DNA of 64,000 nt from Siderastrea siderea (lineage: Eukaryota > Cnidaria > Anthozoa > Scleractinia > Rhizangiidae). The stretch lies in the NCBI GenBank assembly GCA_964030785.1, contig OZ034973.1, forward strand, positions 514,501 through 578,500, given 5' to 3'. The notes beneath the pieces were generated by a model that was given only the letters and a program-made list of their open reading frames with translations, had not been told where the DNA came from and did no database searches. This document shows positions 24,305 to 36,134 of the stretch, piece after piece (position 1 is the stretch's first letter; the number at the start of each line of letters is the position of its first letter). The translations under genes and the position numbers were made by a program.

Positions 24305-25275
24305 AAACTTCGTAACGGTTCATATAAAATACAACTGGTAGGATGAAAACAAAACTACCGCAGTAGCACCAGCATAGATCCAGGCTAAGAAGGTAAAACA
24401 ATTCTGTCTGTTTCATGTATCAGTTGCACATTCGTGACCACTCTTAAGATATACAAGTGCAGTACTTCTCTTTCCATTAAGTTTGTCGGTCATTGTATTG
24501 AACATATCGTTTGTTGTCTACATTGCACAAATGCCTTTTGCATCTTAAGATTTCAGTGTTTTAATTGGAACCCATCCCTCTTTATGCCAATTAAAAGGCC
24601 TAACAAAAGACGTAAGCGTAAAATAAATAGTGATAATTTTGGCAGAAAATTTCAACCGATTTTCTGTTCACTAGAAGGTTTTAACTTTTACACCCTTTTT
24701 GCCAAAACTAAAGTCTGTTAAGTCGGCCAGTTTGCTAATGACCTATATGGTGAAAGCCGGCTGCTAACAATAGTACGGGTGAGAGATAAAAACAACCGCA
24801 ACATGTGCCTCTAGATATTTTGCAGTGCAAATATCCTAATTAACCTCACCTAATCACCTTCGCCCTTACGCACAGGAAAAACGTGACGATTCATATAAAA
24901 TAGAACAACTAGTAGGATGAAAACAAAACTATTGCAGTAGCACTAGCATAGATCCAGGATAAGAACGAAAAACAATTCTGTCTGTTTCATGTATCAGTTG
25001 CACATTCGTGACCACTCTTAAGATATACAAGTGCAGTACTTCTCTTTCCATAAAGTTTGTCCGCATTGTATGGAACATATCGGTTGTTGTCTATATTGCA
25101 CAAGTGCTTTTTGCATCTTAAGAGTTCAGTGGTATTTGAAACCCATGGCTCTTTATGCAAATTAAAAGGTCTAAAAACAGACGCAAGCGTAAAAAAGATA
25201 GTTATAATTTTGGCAGAAAATTTCAACCGATTTTCTGTTCACTAGAAGGTTTTAACTTTTAAATCCTTTTTCCCA
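24305..25275 (+). repeat. Local tandem duplication of a putative 5' transcript region
   Basis: 24305-24715 and 24890-25270 are about 90% alike by eye (blocks such as TAGGATGAAAACAAAACTA and GCATAGATCCAGG). A related single copy lies at 28595-28860. TATAAAAT-like boxes precede each. The frames inside are short and differ between copies, so a non-coding RNA or a gene relic is more likely than a protein gene. Confidence 0.6.
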
Positions 25276-27784
25276 AAACCAATAAAAAATTTCAATGTGG
25301 AGGTAACTTGAGATGGAGTAGCAGTACAGTAACCTGGTTAGGCTGTGGCCGCGCGGGTTGCCTGTGGCTTGTGTGTTTTTTGAATATTACAGTCTTTTCA
25401 ACAGAGACTGATAGTTAAGGCCATCACCTAAAGACAGGTTTTCAAAGCAGGATATTTTCACTTTCAAAACCAAGACCTCTAGAGAGTTAACTTGTCAGGT
25501 GTCGTAAAAAATTGAATTTTATGCTCAAGAAGTTTTAAGAACCGATTGGCTGGTTGATTTCTGTAAAACTCAAACATATCTTGGAGCTTATTACTGCGTT
25601 TATAAAAGTAGCGAATACTTTTCGTCGGTACATGATAGCAGCAATCAGTGTGACATTAGCAATAAATGTATGTTGAAAACACTTTCCCAGAAATGTCAGA
25701 AATTAAAGTTTGTGCGTTATTATTCGAAGCGCAGCGGTCGTAGAGTCTTTGAGAATGGATCTAAGATGTTTGACATTCAAACACTTACATCCGGATAAAG
25801 TTAAGCCTTGATGAACCTCATGATCATGGCTCGTTCAATCAGGTGGATTGGACAAGTCACTTTATCTTTTTTTTTATTTCTCTTAAAATATTTTGTTGAT
25901 ATTGTGTTGTTTCTTTCTGTTAACAATATTGCTGAATAATCGGACATCCTGCCGCTTTAGAGAGTAAACTATTTGTTCTGGCAATATGTGCCGACGTGAA
26001 CACGCCCATTAAAAGAAATTGGAATTAACAACACATCTATCCACTATTGCCAAGGTATTCTGAAAGCCTAGTTGTGTGTTTCCTTCTTTGATTTGTTTGT
26101 AAGTAATAAACGTGACGGAGATCAGGGTTAAGATATTGTGGTGGCTGGGTTACCAACGTATTTTGGTTTGTATTTTGCGGTAGCCTTATTCTTAACACAG
26201 TTTCCATATTTGTCTGGTTTGGCGTGCGGAATAAATTTTAAGCCTGACCGACGCATTGTTGCACGAGATCTTTTAGCATTGAAATATCAGTCTTAGAACA
26301 ATACCTTCCTTTAGATAATGGTATCTTTATGTCATCTTAATGCAAAACTTAAAAAGCAGTGTCATAATTAATGGTCAGTTGTCTTTCTCTGCGTGTTTTC
26401 TCTATTAAGCGTATCGTTGTTCAATAAGTGGTTGCTAGACAGGCGCAATTGCTATAATGCCTTTCTTTGGTCTTTTAACCCTTTGAAGCCCAAATTAATT
26501 TTGCTAAATTTGGGCAATTTTAAATCATAAATAGTAAAAAATCAGTAGGAAATGTTTTATTGCAGCTCTCTAAGTGAAACTTGCACACCTCATTGTCAAG
26601 ACATGGGCTACATTTTCACGGGCTATTCGAAACAAATGACACTAATTGACACCTGTCATATCAAATTAAACATTAACAACAAAGATAAGTAACAAACAAA
26701 CTTAAACAATTTCAGTTCTGAAGCTAGCTTTCCCTTAAAAAGGAAAATCTGAAGTCGCATCTGCCATACAATATATCGTACACTGGGCGTTAAAGGGTGA
26801 AATGAACTTTTTATGTCGATTTTTACCTTTTAGTACTTTATTTTAAATTGTACACTCACAAAGCTTATAGTTTAAATTTCCTATTTGCTGTACCTTGTAA
26901 TATTTGCACGGACATCTCATCTGTGTCGGTTGCGTCTTCTCGTGTCTTTCTATACAATAAACCTTATATTGTCGTTGTGTCGGTATTGATTGGCGTAGCA
27001 CCCCCACCCATCAAATGTGAGTAATTAGTCTCCATATTCAACATGTAGTTTTAATCCTTTTATTCTGCAGATCGCTCATGTTAGAGACCAGACATGTATT
27101 CTCCAAATTCTCCAAATTACTTTCATGTTTGCAAAAGATTATTAACCCTTTGAGCCCAAATAGTAACCCTAACCCTTAACCCTCGAATTTCTCGTTACAA
27201 TATCCCTACCTGATCAAACGTACAGGTCACGAGAATAAAGGAAATGATCCCCAAACATCAAATGACTTTATGTTTATGCAAATTCTCTCAAGAGAAATGT
27301 ATGGAGAAATTTGGAGAATATGCATATTGATAATGGCGCCTAAAGGGTTAAAAGAACATAACAGCAATGTTCAACAGTTTTTCATCTGAATGGTCACACT
27401 CAAGGATTTCACCAGACTCCAAAGTTCGAACCACATTGTGCAAAAAAAATACAAAAAAAAACAGCATCACTGCCCTCCACTTGGCTAAACAAGCTTTCAT
27501 TTCAATGGTCACAACTAATGATTTGTCGACAAACCCCGAAAACAGAACAACATAAAAATTGGAAAGGACCCAGTCAGAACACCTCTCACATTAACCATTT
27601 GGTGACAGTTTGTATTTTAGGCTAAATTTTTTAGCTAAAATTTTAGGCTAAGCTTGTACTCATGCTTGCTGACAAGCACGTGCAACTCAGCTGGCGAAAG
27701 AGTGACCGGTTGGTTATCGGGCTGTGCCAGAATTCGATCCAAACGGTCGAAAGTCCGGGGCGATAGGTACAAGAAAAGAAGTAA

Positions 27785-28570
27785 GAAATCGATTACCTTC
27801 ATCATTTTTTTAGATAAACTGAGTCAAATCTCACAAAGTTATAGACATTTAATAAAAAAAAACCCGAGCATGGCTGTAATTTGGATCGACGATTTGTTTT
27901 GTTATCGGCGATAATCTTTTCCTTTCAGCACATCAAATGGTCCTCGATATTGACTAAATTTTAAAACCGGATGTAAGCACTTTTATCTGCATAACACACA
28001 TACAGATGAAGCGAGTTCAATCTGAAAACTTGCACAATAATAACACCCTTCTTATTTATCGCAAGACTAACTGTCCTTATTAACTACCGCCCATTTACAC
28101 AGAAATTTAACTCTACTTTGTTTGCTCTCAAGCTGCGGATAACGTGAGCTATGCGCATGCGTTGTCCTGAAATCATAAAAACCTTCTTGATAGCTGAAAT
28201 TCCTATTTCAACTCATCATTTTAAACTTAAGGCAAGATAGATGATTTCTGTCATGTAGATCTAGAACTGTTTATCTAGCTGCATATACACGCCACGGTAA
28301 AATCTCCAGTAATTATAAGTTAAAATAATAGCAATACTGTTTTACAAGATTGCCGCGTGGGAGCGGCTAAGAGAGTCTCTTTCTATATCTTAATCTATTT
28401 GAAGCAGGAGGCTGTTTGACTTCCTTTCTTTGGACTGACACATGTAGTTGAACGCGACACAACAACTGCGACACGTACCTCTAGATATTTTGGAGTGCAA
28501 AGATTCTAATTGACCTCATCTAATAGCGTTCGCCTTACGCACGGGAAAAACGTGACGCGACATCAATTTT
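27785..28570 (+). repeat. Unoccupied paralogue of the Polinton target site
   Basis: 27785-28180 aligns with 60-400 and 28250-28570 aligns with 22965-23240, with no Polinton between them. The stretch 28140-28245 (containing AACGTGAGC) has no clear match in the occupied copy, so the copies had diverged before or after insertion. Confidence 0.7.
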
Positions 28571-31500
28571 CTTCTTGGTATAAAAGTTCGTAACGGTTCA
28601 TAAAATAGAACAACTAGTAGGATGAAAGCAAAACTATCGCAGTAGCACTAGCATAGATCCACGCTAAGAAGGAAAAACAATTTAGTTTGTTTCTTGTATC
28701 AGTAGCACATTCGTGACCACACTTAATATATACAGGTGCATCACATCTCTGTGCAGTTGTCGGCATTGTATTGAACATATCATTTGGTGTCTATATCGCA
28801 CAAATCCCTTCAACATCATTAATTTATCTATTAATGACAGTAACCAAAGTTTACTTGCTGGAGGGTTTAACACTTTCTAATTCTATGGTAAGAAAAGGTG
28901 GAATATTCAGCATGTCGCGAGCGTGGGACAAAGAAAAAATCGGAGTCCCCGACGGGAGCCGAACCCATGACCTTCCGTACACCGTTCGGACGCTCTAACC
29001 ACTGAGCTACTGGGAGACTCGTGGCAAGCATAGGTCATATTTACTGAGTTCGTGGTGACAAGCGTCCTGCATACTGCTGGGATCAGCAATGTCAAAGTGT
29101 CCTATAGGTGATAAATAAAGAAAGATGGTGAGTTTTAAGCTCGGAGAAGAAATAAGAAAAGGTTTCTATGGTATTTCTCTTAAAATATTTCGTTAATATC
29201 GCGCTGTTTATTTTTGTTAATAATTTTGCTGAATAATCAGACTTCCTGCCGATAACAAGATTAAGAATAACTGCAAGGCATTAAAAAAAAATTACCAATG
29301 GAACTTAGCCAAACATCTTTTGTAGATGCCATAGCTTTAGAGAGTAGACTATTTTTACTGGCAAGCACGTGCTAACATTTAAAAACCCACGCCCGTTTAA
29401 AGAAAACGGAATTAACAAAACATCTTTCCAATACTGCTAAGGTATTCTGAAAACCAAGTTGTGTGCTTTTTATTCTTTGAACTGTTTGTAAGTAATGTCA
29501 AAAAACGGAGATCATAGATGAAATGTTGTGGTGGCTTGGTTTACTGATAAAGTATTTTAGTTTGTATTTTGGTTGTAGACTAATTCTCAACGCTTTTCGA
29601 TATTTGTCCGTTTTGGTAGGCGAAATATATTTTATTTTACGCCTGACCGATTTTTCAAGATACATTGCTGCACGAGATCTTGTAGCACTAAAATGTCATT
29701 CCGAGAGTAATAAATTTCTTTAAGAATAGTTTCTTTTAGCCATCCTAATGCAAAGCTTAAAAAAGCGAAGTCATAAATTCAGCGGTCAGTTATTTTTCTC
29801 CGCGTGTCTACGTCATTGAGAGTTATTTGGTTAATAAGTGGTTGCTAGAGATGACGCAATAATATTATTATTATTATTGCTGTATTTTCTTTCTTTGACC
29901 TTTTAAGTGGTCTTTTCATCTCGTGTAAGTAGAATTCTTACCTGTTAATTTGACACTGTTTAATTTTCTTATTTGGTGCAATTAGGCGTACTTCGACGAC
30001 CACATCATCTTTGCCAGCAGCTTGTTTTATGTCGCGTCTTTTCATGCAATGATCCTTATACTGTCGTTGTTGTTGTGCTGGTATTGATTGGTGTAGCACC
30101 CAGAGGCACGCAACAAATGTGTGTAATTTGGTTCTATGTTTGATATATGGTTTTAAACCTTTTACTCTGCAGATCGCCTAACTTAGGGACTACACATGTA
30201 TTCTCCTATTCTCCAAATTGCATTTATGTTCGCAAAAGATTGAAATATAACCACACATTGCTCGATAGTTTTCATCTAAACGTTCGTGCACTCTTTAGGA
30301 CTTCGCCCAGACTCAAAAGTTCCAACCACCTTGTGCAGCATAACAGATTGCCAAGCACTCGGCTGAATAAAGCTTTCATTTGAACGGTCACGCCTATTGA
30401 TTTTGTCAAACAAACCCAAAAAGCAGGACAACATAAAGATTGATCCAACTGTTGCAAGGTTTGAACCCAGAGAAAGGTACTGTCGTATGTGAAACATAAC
30501 TTCTTCTTTACAGATTCTTTTTCTGAAAAAAAAAAAAATGAAATGTTACATAATTCTAAGAACGAATATTGTACTGCTGGGGAACAGAAATCACAACTGT
30601 AAAATATTTGTTTTTCCAATAAAACGATTACGTATGGTGATTGGACCTTCACTCAGTTTATTTTTGTACTTTTATACTGATAGAACTGTAGCTCGCACAT
30701 TTTCCTTAAGATTTTTCAAAGCGTCAAAAGAGCGAGGGAGTAAGATTTATTAATCTCTTGTTAAATTGTCGTATGATGTTGTATAAGGTGTATTATGTGA
30801 CTTTTTCAGTCCTTCAGTTGAATTATTTGAAAATCGCGTCGTTTTGGGATCAATATCTTACTCTTGGAGAAGGGAATTAGTACACAAATATTTGTATCTA
30901 CAGCTATAAAAACGCTTCCGGAACTGCTTCACTTGGTTTTGAACATCGACAATATTGTATAGAAGAACTCAGTTATCTGTAGAGTTATCATCTCGATCGC
31001 ATACATATCTTCTGGTACAGGAGCAATTAGTCCACAAAATTCGAGTCCCACTTAAGCTTGAGTACAGCATTTCGGCCTAAAAGGTAAAGTACAGTCGAAG
31101 TTCTCGTAAGCCACCACCTCGGGAATTCAGAAAAGTGGGTGCAACTTGAGTTGTTCGCTTACGAGAATGGGCCCTCGTAAACGACCGCGTCATGAAACAA
31201 TACAGAGTGGTCGCTTAAGAGAGCTTAAATATAAAACAGATTATTATTGCCTATCATAGAAGAGGTTCGCGAATGTACAGTTCAACGAGCTATTAGCGTT
31301 TATGTTATGTATTTCTCCAAATTTGATCGAGAAGTGAATGCAATTATTAAAGGGTTGACTGAGCGGTCGTTTACGAGAACTTAAAAACAAAGGACAAGAC
31401 CAGTCGGTCATTCACAAAAGTGGTCGCGGTCGCCTGCGGGAGTGGTCGCTTACGAGAGCTTTTTCACAGAGTACTCGAGTGATATTTGAAACGGGAATTC

Positions 31501-32095
31501 GCAATGCTGGTCGTTGCAAGAGCTGGTCGCTTATATTTATTTCCACCATTTCCCTAGCTTTGTATTAAGCGACCCAGAAAGTGCTCAGTTGTAAATACGG
31601 CCCACATATAGACCATACTTGGTATCAATTTTTATTTTAGGCTAAAATTTAGGCTTTGCTTGTGTCATACTTTTCTACATCACATTTAGCTGGTGAATTG
31701 TTATAAAGAGAAATAACCATCTATGTTGGCCATGCAATATCCCAGCTTACAAGCACGCGCAACTCATCTGCGAAAAATAGTGACCAGCTGGATATCGGGC
31801 TGTGTCAGAATTCGATCAAAACGGTCGATAGCCCGGCCGGCGAGGTTCAAACGGTCAAAAGCCCGACGCGGTCCAAACGGTCGAAATCCGGACGTGATAT
31901 ATACACTGGAAAAAGAAAATCAGAAAAAAGCTAACTAATTGTAGAGCAATATAGTTACTTAGGATATCATATTCTAGAGATAAAAACTCCATTGTCCTTG
32001 AAAAACTGACCCATATATCGCCCACTTGAGGAGGTGGGAACACTCAACAATATACTTCAGTTCCGCTTTGCGTGATTTTACCGCGAGGTCCAGTT
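28571..32095. other. Host intergenic DNA, second copy of the segmental duplication
   Basis: No gene is found. 29165-30240 matches 25865-27170. 31621-31900 matches 27605-27780 (TTTTAGGCTAAA and CGGGCTGTG.CAGAATTCGAT blocks), giving a third partial unit start. 31090-31510 is a dispersed repeat with GGTCGCTTACGAGA in several copies. 29865-29880 is a short ATT microsatellite. Confidence 0.6.
28908..29037 (-). mobile_element. tRNA-derived SINE, full head
   Basis: The minus strand reads GTCTCCCAGTAGCTCAGTGG (A box TAGCTCAGTGG) to GGTTCGGCTCC (B box), followed by the family tail AAAGAAAAA...TCCCACGCTCGCGACATG. The anticodon arm does not pair properly, so it is not a functional tRNA gene. A truncated copy of the same family lies at 46063-46143. 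Confidence 0.75.
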
Positions 32096-32104
32096 CATAA
32101 AAAG
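32096..32104 (+). promoter_or_regulatory. TATA-like box of the Pro-Arg repeat gene
   Basis: CATAAAAAG, 84 bp before the ATG at 32180. Confidence 0.45.
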
Positions 32105-32179
32105 CCAGGATCAACGCCAAATTCTCAGAGTAGCAGAGCTGTTCTTGCTGCTCACTTGATACCAATTGAAACAGCCACC

Positions 32180-33648
32180 ATGAACAAGTTTGTCTTGATC
32201 GCCTTGGTGAGCTGTTCTTTTGGCATTCTGATGCAAGCTGTTATCTCTGAAGAACCAATAGAAACAGCTGTTAACCCTGTAGATGAGGAGCAAACCAACG
32301 ATTTTGATGCCAAGGGTGAGACGATTGATTCCAGCGATGAAGGATTTGAAGACGAACTGAACGACGACAACGCCCCTGATGATGAAGAAGACGAAGAAGA
32401 TATCGATGAAGATGAAGACCTTGATGAAGAAGATGATGATGAAGACGAGCCGGATGACGACAGGTGACTGTGTTTTCTTGTTGAGTAGCCTCGTTGATTT
32501 AACCTTTCGTGTCTACCTGCTTTTTCGTAAAATATTGAGCTTTGGCAACCTTTACTCATCTTCAAAACAAAGAAAACTCATTGAGGATAGTAACAGCTAA
32601 AATGCAAAAACGACTCACAGATCAAAATCGAAGCCAGTTCAATGCATCAATTAAAAAAATCACTGTTTATTAAATTTCTACCCGTGAATTTTCTTTCTCC
32701 TTGTATTTACTACTTGAAAGCCTGAAATCTAGTTGCGTTTAGATAGCCGGAAAGAAGTATTAAAACGTCATTTTAATTTTTGCGATAATTAAAACGTTAG
32801 CGAAAGTTTCACCGAAGGTGGACATAGATTTAAATTTTGGGTGACTAAGTAGCAAATTATCACTACAAATTCTGAGATTATAAGTGAAGGTAGGTCTAAA
32901 GTGAAACTAATGAAGTTAAATAAGAAGGTGCTAAGTACACTTTGCTACTTCAACCTAGTTTGCAGGCACTCCCCACAAATAAGGAGGTAAAGAGCCCATA
33001 AAAAATTGAGTCATGACACAACAGAACGAAAGTGTATGTCTAACAGTGAGGTGGTAACTCAATCGCTTACTGACATACTATTTTTTCAGCTAAAATACAT
33101 CAGGTTGCCTCTTTGAAAATACAAATTAGAGTCGCTTGAAATGAAGAATTCAATTACTGCACAAGGTTCTGTTTTACAGTGAAATATTATTATCTTACTT
33201 CATTTTCGACAGTTAGATCTTATAATTTCATACAAATGAGCAACTGAATGCATATTAATCTACATGAAGTAACGATTCTTTTACGTTTTTCACCAGCGTG
33301 ATCGACGAACAAGAGGATCCAAAGCCGATTTGGGGCTGGCGTCCTCCAAGACCTCCTCGCCCGAGATTCCCGATCCCGAGGATCCCGTTCCCGAGGATTC
33401 CTCGCCCGAGAATTCCAATCCCGAGGATCCCTCGCCCGAGAATTCCAATCCCGAGGATCCCTCGCCCGAGAATCCCAATCCCGAGGATCCCTCGTCCGAG
33501 AATCCCGATCCCGAGGATCCCTCGCCCGAGATTCCCGATCCCGAGGATTCCTCGCCCGAGATTCCCGTTCCCGAGGATTCCTCGCCCGAGATTCCCGATC
33601 CCGAGGATTCCTCGCCCGAGATTCAGGCCATGGGGAAAGAAGAAGTGA
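32180..33648 (+). CDS. Secreted acidic/Pro-Arg repeat protein, two exons (candidate antimicrobial precursor)
   Basis: Exon 1 is 32180-32463 and exon 2 is 33297-33648. The junction CAG|GTGACT...TTTCACCAG is in frame (phase 2), giving about 211 residues. The ATG has an ideal context (GCCACCATG). Residues 1-23 are a signal peptide (MNKFVLIALVSCSFGILMQA). A strongly acidic propiece (Asp/Glu runs) fills the rest of exon 1. Exon 2 begins with a short linker and WGWRPPRPPRPR, then eight to nine copies of a decapeptide of type RPRIPIPRIP. It ends RPWGKKK-stop, a possible C-terminal amidation site. Signal, acidic pro-part and cationic Pro-Arg repeats are the plan of Pro-Arg-rich antimicrobial peptides. 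An acidic skeletal-matrix or structural protein is the main alternative. Confidence 0.75.
32464..33296 (+). other. Intron of the Pro-Arg repeat gene
   Basis: 833 bp, GT-AG bounded, AT-rich. No other gene or repeat is recognised. Confidence 0.65.
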
Positions 33649-35787
33649 CGCGACCCAGTGAGCCGTTACAATTTCCGCTGAATTTTACGTCCGAAGCCGG
33701 CTTTAACAGTAAATCTAGTTTAGCTTGTAACTCGGCTACTGCCTGGAGGTTGTAAATTAAAAATCCTAATAATTTGTTTTTTGTTACTAGCGTTTTTGGT
33801 TTATTTTGTGTTACTGAAAGTAAATAGGCTCTGTAATTAGAAAATACCTTTCCGTTACAACTAGCATTTTCACGTTTTGCGAACGTGCTAGATTTCGTTA
33901 CAAATTACTGGATAGGTAGTCTGGTTTTTCTTTTTTCAATTACTTTTTGTAAGTAGAAAATAATTTTACGCTTCTACTGGCAATAGTTTTGTTCAATTTT
34001 TTTGAAAAGGGAGAACGACATCAAGAGGTTAAGTTTCCAAATGACATCTTACGTCCCAATTGTCATAATGATGGCAAGTCTTGTCCCGGCGATCTCCCAC
34101 TTTTAAATAGAAGTCCAATTTGCACTAAACCTAGGGAACTATATGAAGCTGCTCCATACAAAGGCTGTTCTTCATGCACCTCTGACAAGGCTAGGAAAAA
34201 ACAATTTTCAATAAAATTTATAGACATTCAATGTATTGAATTCTTATAACAAGTTGAAAATTTGGTTGCTGTTAACAATTCCGTGATTAGACATCTCAGG
34301 AAAAACGTTCCCTTCAAGCCAGCTAGAATTCTAATACAGCTTTGCCAGTTTTTTTCCCATACGTGGCTGAGGAGATACTGCTTGCCCTAGTCAGAAGGAT
34401 CAAAAGTATATTTCTCCCAACCAGTTGGAAACATGTTAAAGTTCTGTTTCTCTCAACTGGACGAAATGAAGTATTTTTATTCAACCAGATGATAGATGCG
34501 AAATTAAGAACAGCTTTTTTTTTAATGAAACCGCTTTATTTTGTCCCCACGGATCAGTGGACTTCTAGTTTGACGGAAGGAGCACGCGGATCAGGACTAG
34601 CTATAAATGATCAACTCCCCAATGGGTTAGTTTGGCATTTAAGTTACTTGGTTCGCTTTTAATCGTTGTCACTCGCCGGTTTAACTTCTCGAGGCTATTC
34701 TCCTTTTTCCAAAAATTCTAATAAAGCAATTGTTAATAGAAACGTGAAAGCATTTTCTAATAACAAAACGCCAAGTTAATAATTTTCAAAGCAGTCTAGC
34801 ACTCTTGCAAAACGGGAAAATGCTAATAGCAACGGAAAGGTATTTTGTATTTACAAAACCTAATTGAATTTTGGGGTCTTCTTAAGGAAACGCATTAGTC
34901 GTGCAACATCGACCAGTCACAAAGTTATCTGCTAGGACTAACAGTATGTCTTTTGTGTTGTCGAAGGAAAGGAAATAAGAAGGTGAGTGCTACAGCTAAA
35001 GAAAACGCCAACTAACTAGCTACAAGAATGGAAACTGGAAAAAATGTTATAAATCTGGATGAGCTCTGATAAATTAAGAGCTGTAGAACAAAGAGAAATG
35101 TGACGTGAAACAACATATAGTTAACAGAAGTTTGGCGACACAGCGCATCTTGTGTAAGGCAACTGAATTTTGGTGAACTTCTGAACGTTTAACATTTGCC
35201 AGAGCGCTTGCTACTCCACCAAGGTAAAAACTAATCCGCCGAAAACTGAATTTGTTTACAAAACTCGTTGATGGTTTTCTTCAGAATCGTTTGTCTTGCT
35301 ATATATTTACTCTGACGAGGGTCGCGAGAACAACGATATGGCTTCACCGACAAACAACCAAACTGAAATAAACGACCAATAAGACCATGTCATAACTGAC
35401 CAATCAGGAAATAGCCAGATACTTTTACCTAACATGCCCAATTCAGTTTGACTATGATGACGAATTTTGCAAAGTTTGTCGAAACGTTCTCACCAGCTGT
35501 AACCAACAACATTCCTTTTCAATGGGACGATCGTCCTCAAACCGCTTATGCATGAGCTCAACCCAGTTACTAGAACAGTAACATACCCAAGCTAAAACTC
35601 TCTTCTTCCCTTCACTCTTAATTATTGTAAAAGGTTTGCTGAATTTTAGAATTTAAGAGAACGTTCTTCACAAAATGCTTTCTTAAAACAAGATAATAAT
35701 GCTCACAAAAAACAAAATCAGTAAGTTAAACTTTCCGTCTGGCTGACTGGTTGCGTAAATGAACAATTCTTTCGCTTTCACTTTCAG
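33649..35787. other. Non-coding DNA with a possible inverted-end repeat
   Basis: 33839-33893 (AAAATACCTTTCCGTT, AGCATTTTCACGTTTTGC) recurs inverted at 34795-34848, so a non-autonomous transposon of about 1 kb may lie between. AATAAA at 34210-34215 might end the upstream transcript. No coding frame is supported. Confidence 0.5.
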
Positions 35788-35890
35788 CGTTATACAAGAG
35801 AATCAAGACCGTTCCAGTATCCATGCTACCTGGCCGTCGTGCCGCGGTATCCAGTGCATCGGTGTTGGGTGCCTTTGTGATTTTCTTTGA
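35788..35890 (+). CDS. Possible alternative last exon, short Cys-containing peptide
   Basis: A good acceptor (TTTCGCTTTCACTTTCAG) precedes an exon in the same phase (2) as exon 2 of the Pro-Arg gene. Its first codons (GTT ATA CAA GAG AAT CAA GAC) resemble those of that exon (GTG ATC GAC GAA CAA GAG GAT). It encodes 33 residues after the junction, ending SCRGIQCIGVGCLCDFL-stop with four Cys. It may be an alternative 3' exon of the same gene or the remains of a duplicated gene. No separate first exon was found nearby. Confidence 0.4.
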
Positions 35891-36134
35891 GTCTTGAGAC
35901 GGCCATGTTGATTTCCGTTATAAATTTTTAGTTGGAACAAATTTTCTTTGTTCTGGAAAGGTTATGTGCAATGACTTCGCTTATAGTGGTTTTATACGAC
36001 ATAGCTGAAATGTGAATTGCGGGTTTCAGCCCTGCGTTTTGGGTAAAGAAGTTTAAGAAGGAGTCAGCGTCTTGGATTCAGAGCTTCCTCTTATCCAGCA
36101 TGAGCACAGAAATAAAACGTCCACTCGTCTGTTG

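Larger units (their letters stand above)
22957..27640. other. Right host flank: no gene, repeats and a segmental duplication
   Basis: No conserved coding frame is seen. 22965-23240 matches 28250-28570 and is the other half of the interrupted host unit. 25865-27170 matches 29165-30240. A palindromic MITE with GGAATAATCCCC...GGGAATTATTCC lies at about 23240-23340. AT-rich DNA with many stops fills the rest. Confidence 0.65.

Noticed and set aside
28945..29020. Functional tRNA gene on the minus strand
   Set aside because: The anticodon stem is mismatched and the tail is shared with another truncated copy, so it is a SINE head.
32152..32565. Minus-strand Ser-rich frame of 137 codons
   Set aside because: It is the antisense of the GAT/GAA-rich acidic exon.
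33330..33755. Acidic SPEN/PEDP repeat frame over the Pro-Arg exon
   Set aside because: The splice-compatible frame with a signal peptide is the Pro-Arg one; the other frame stays open only because the repeat unit is 30 bp.
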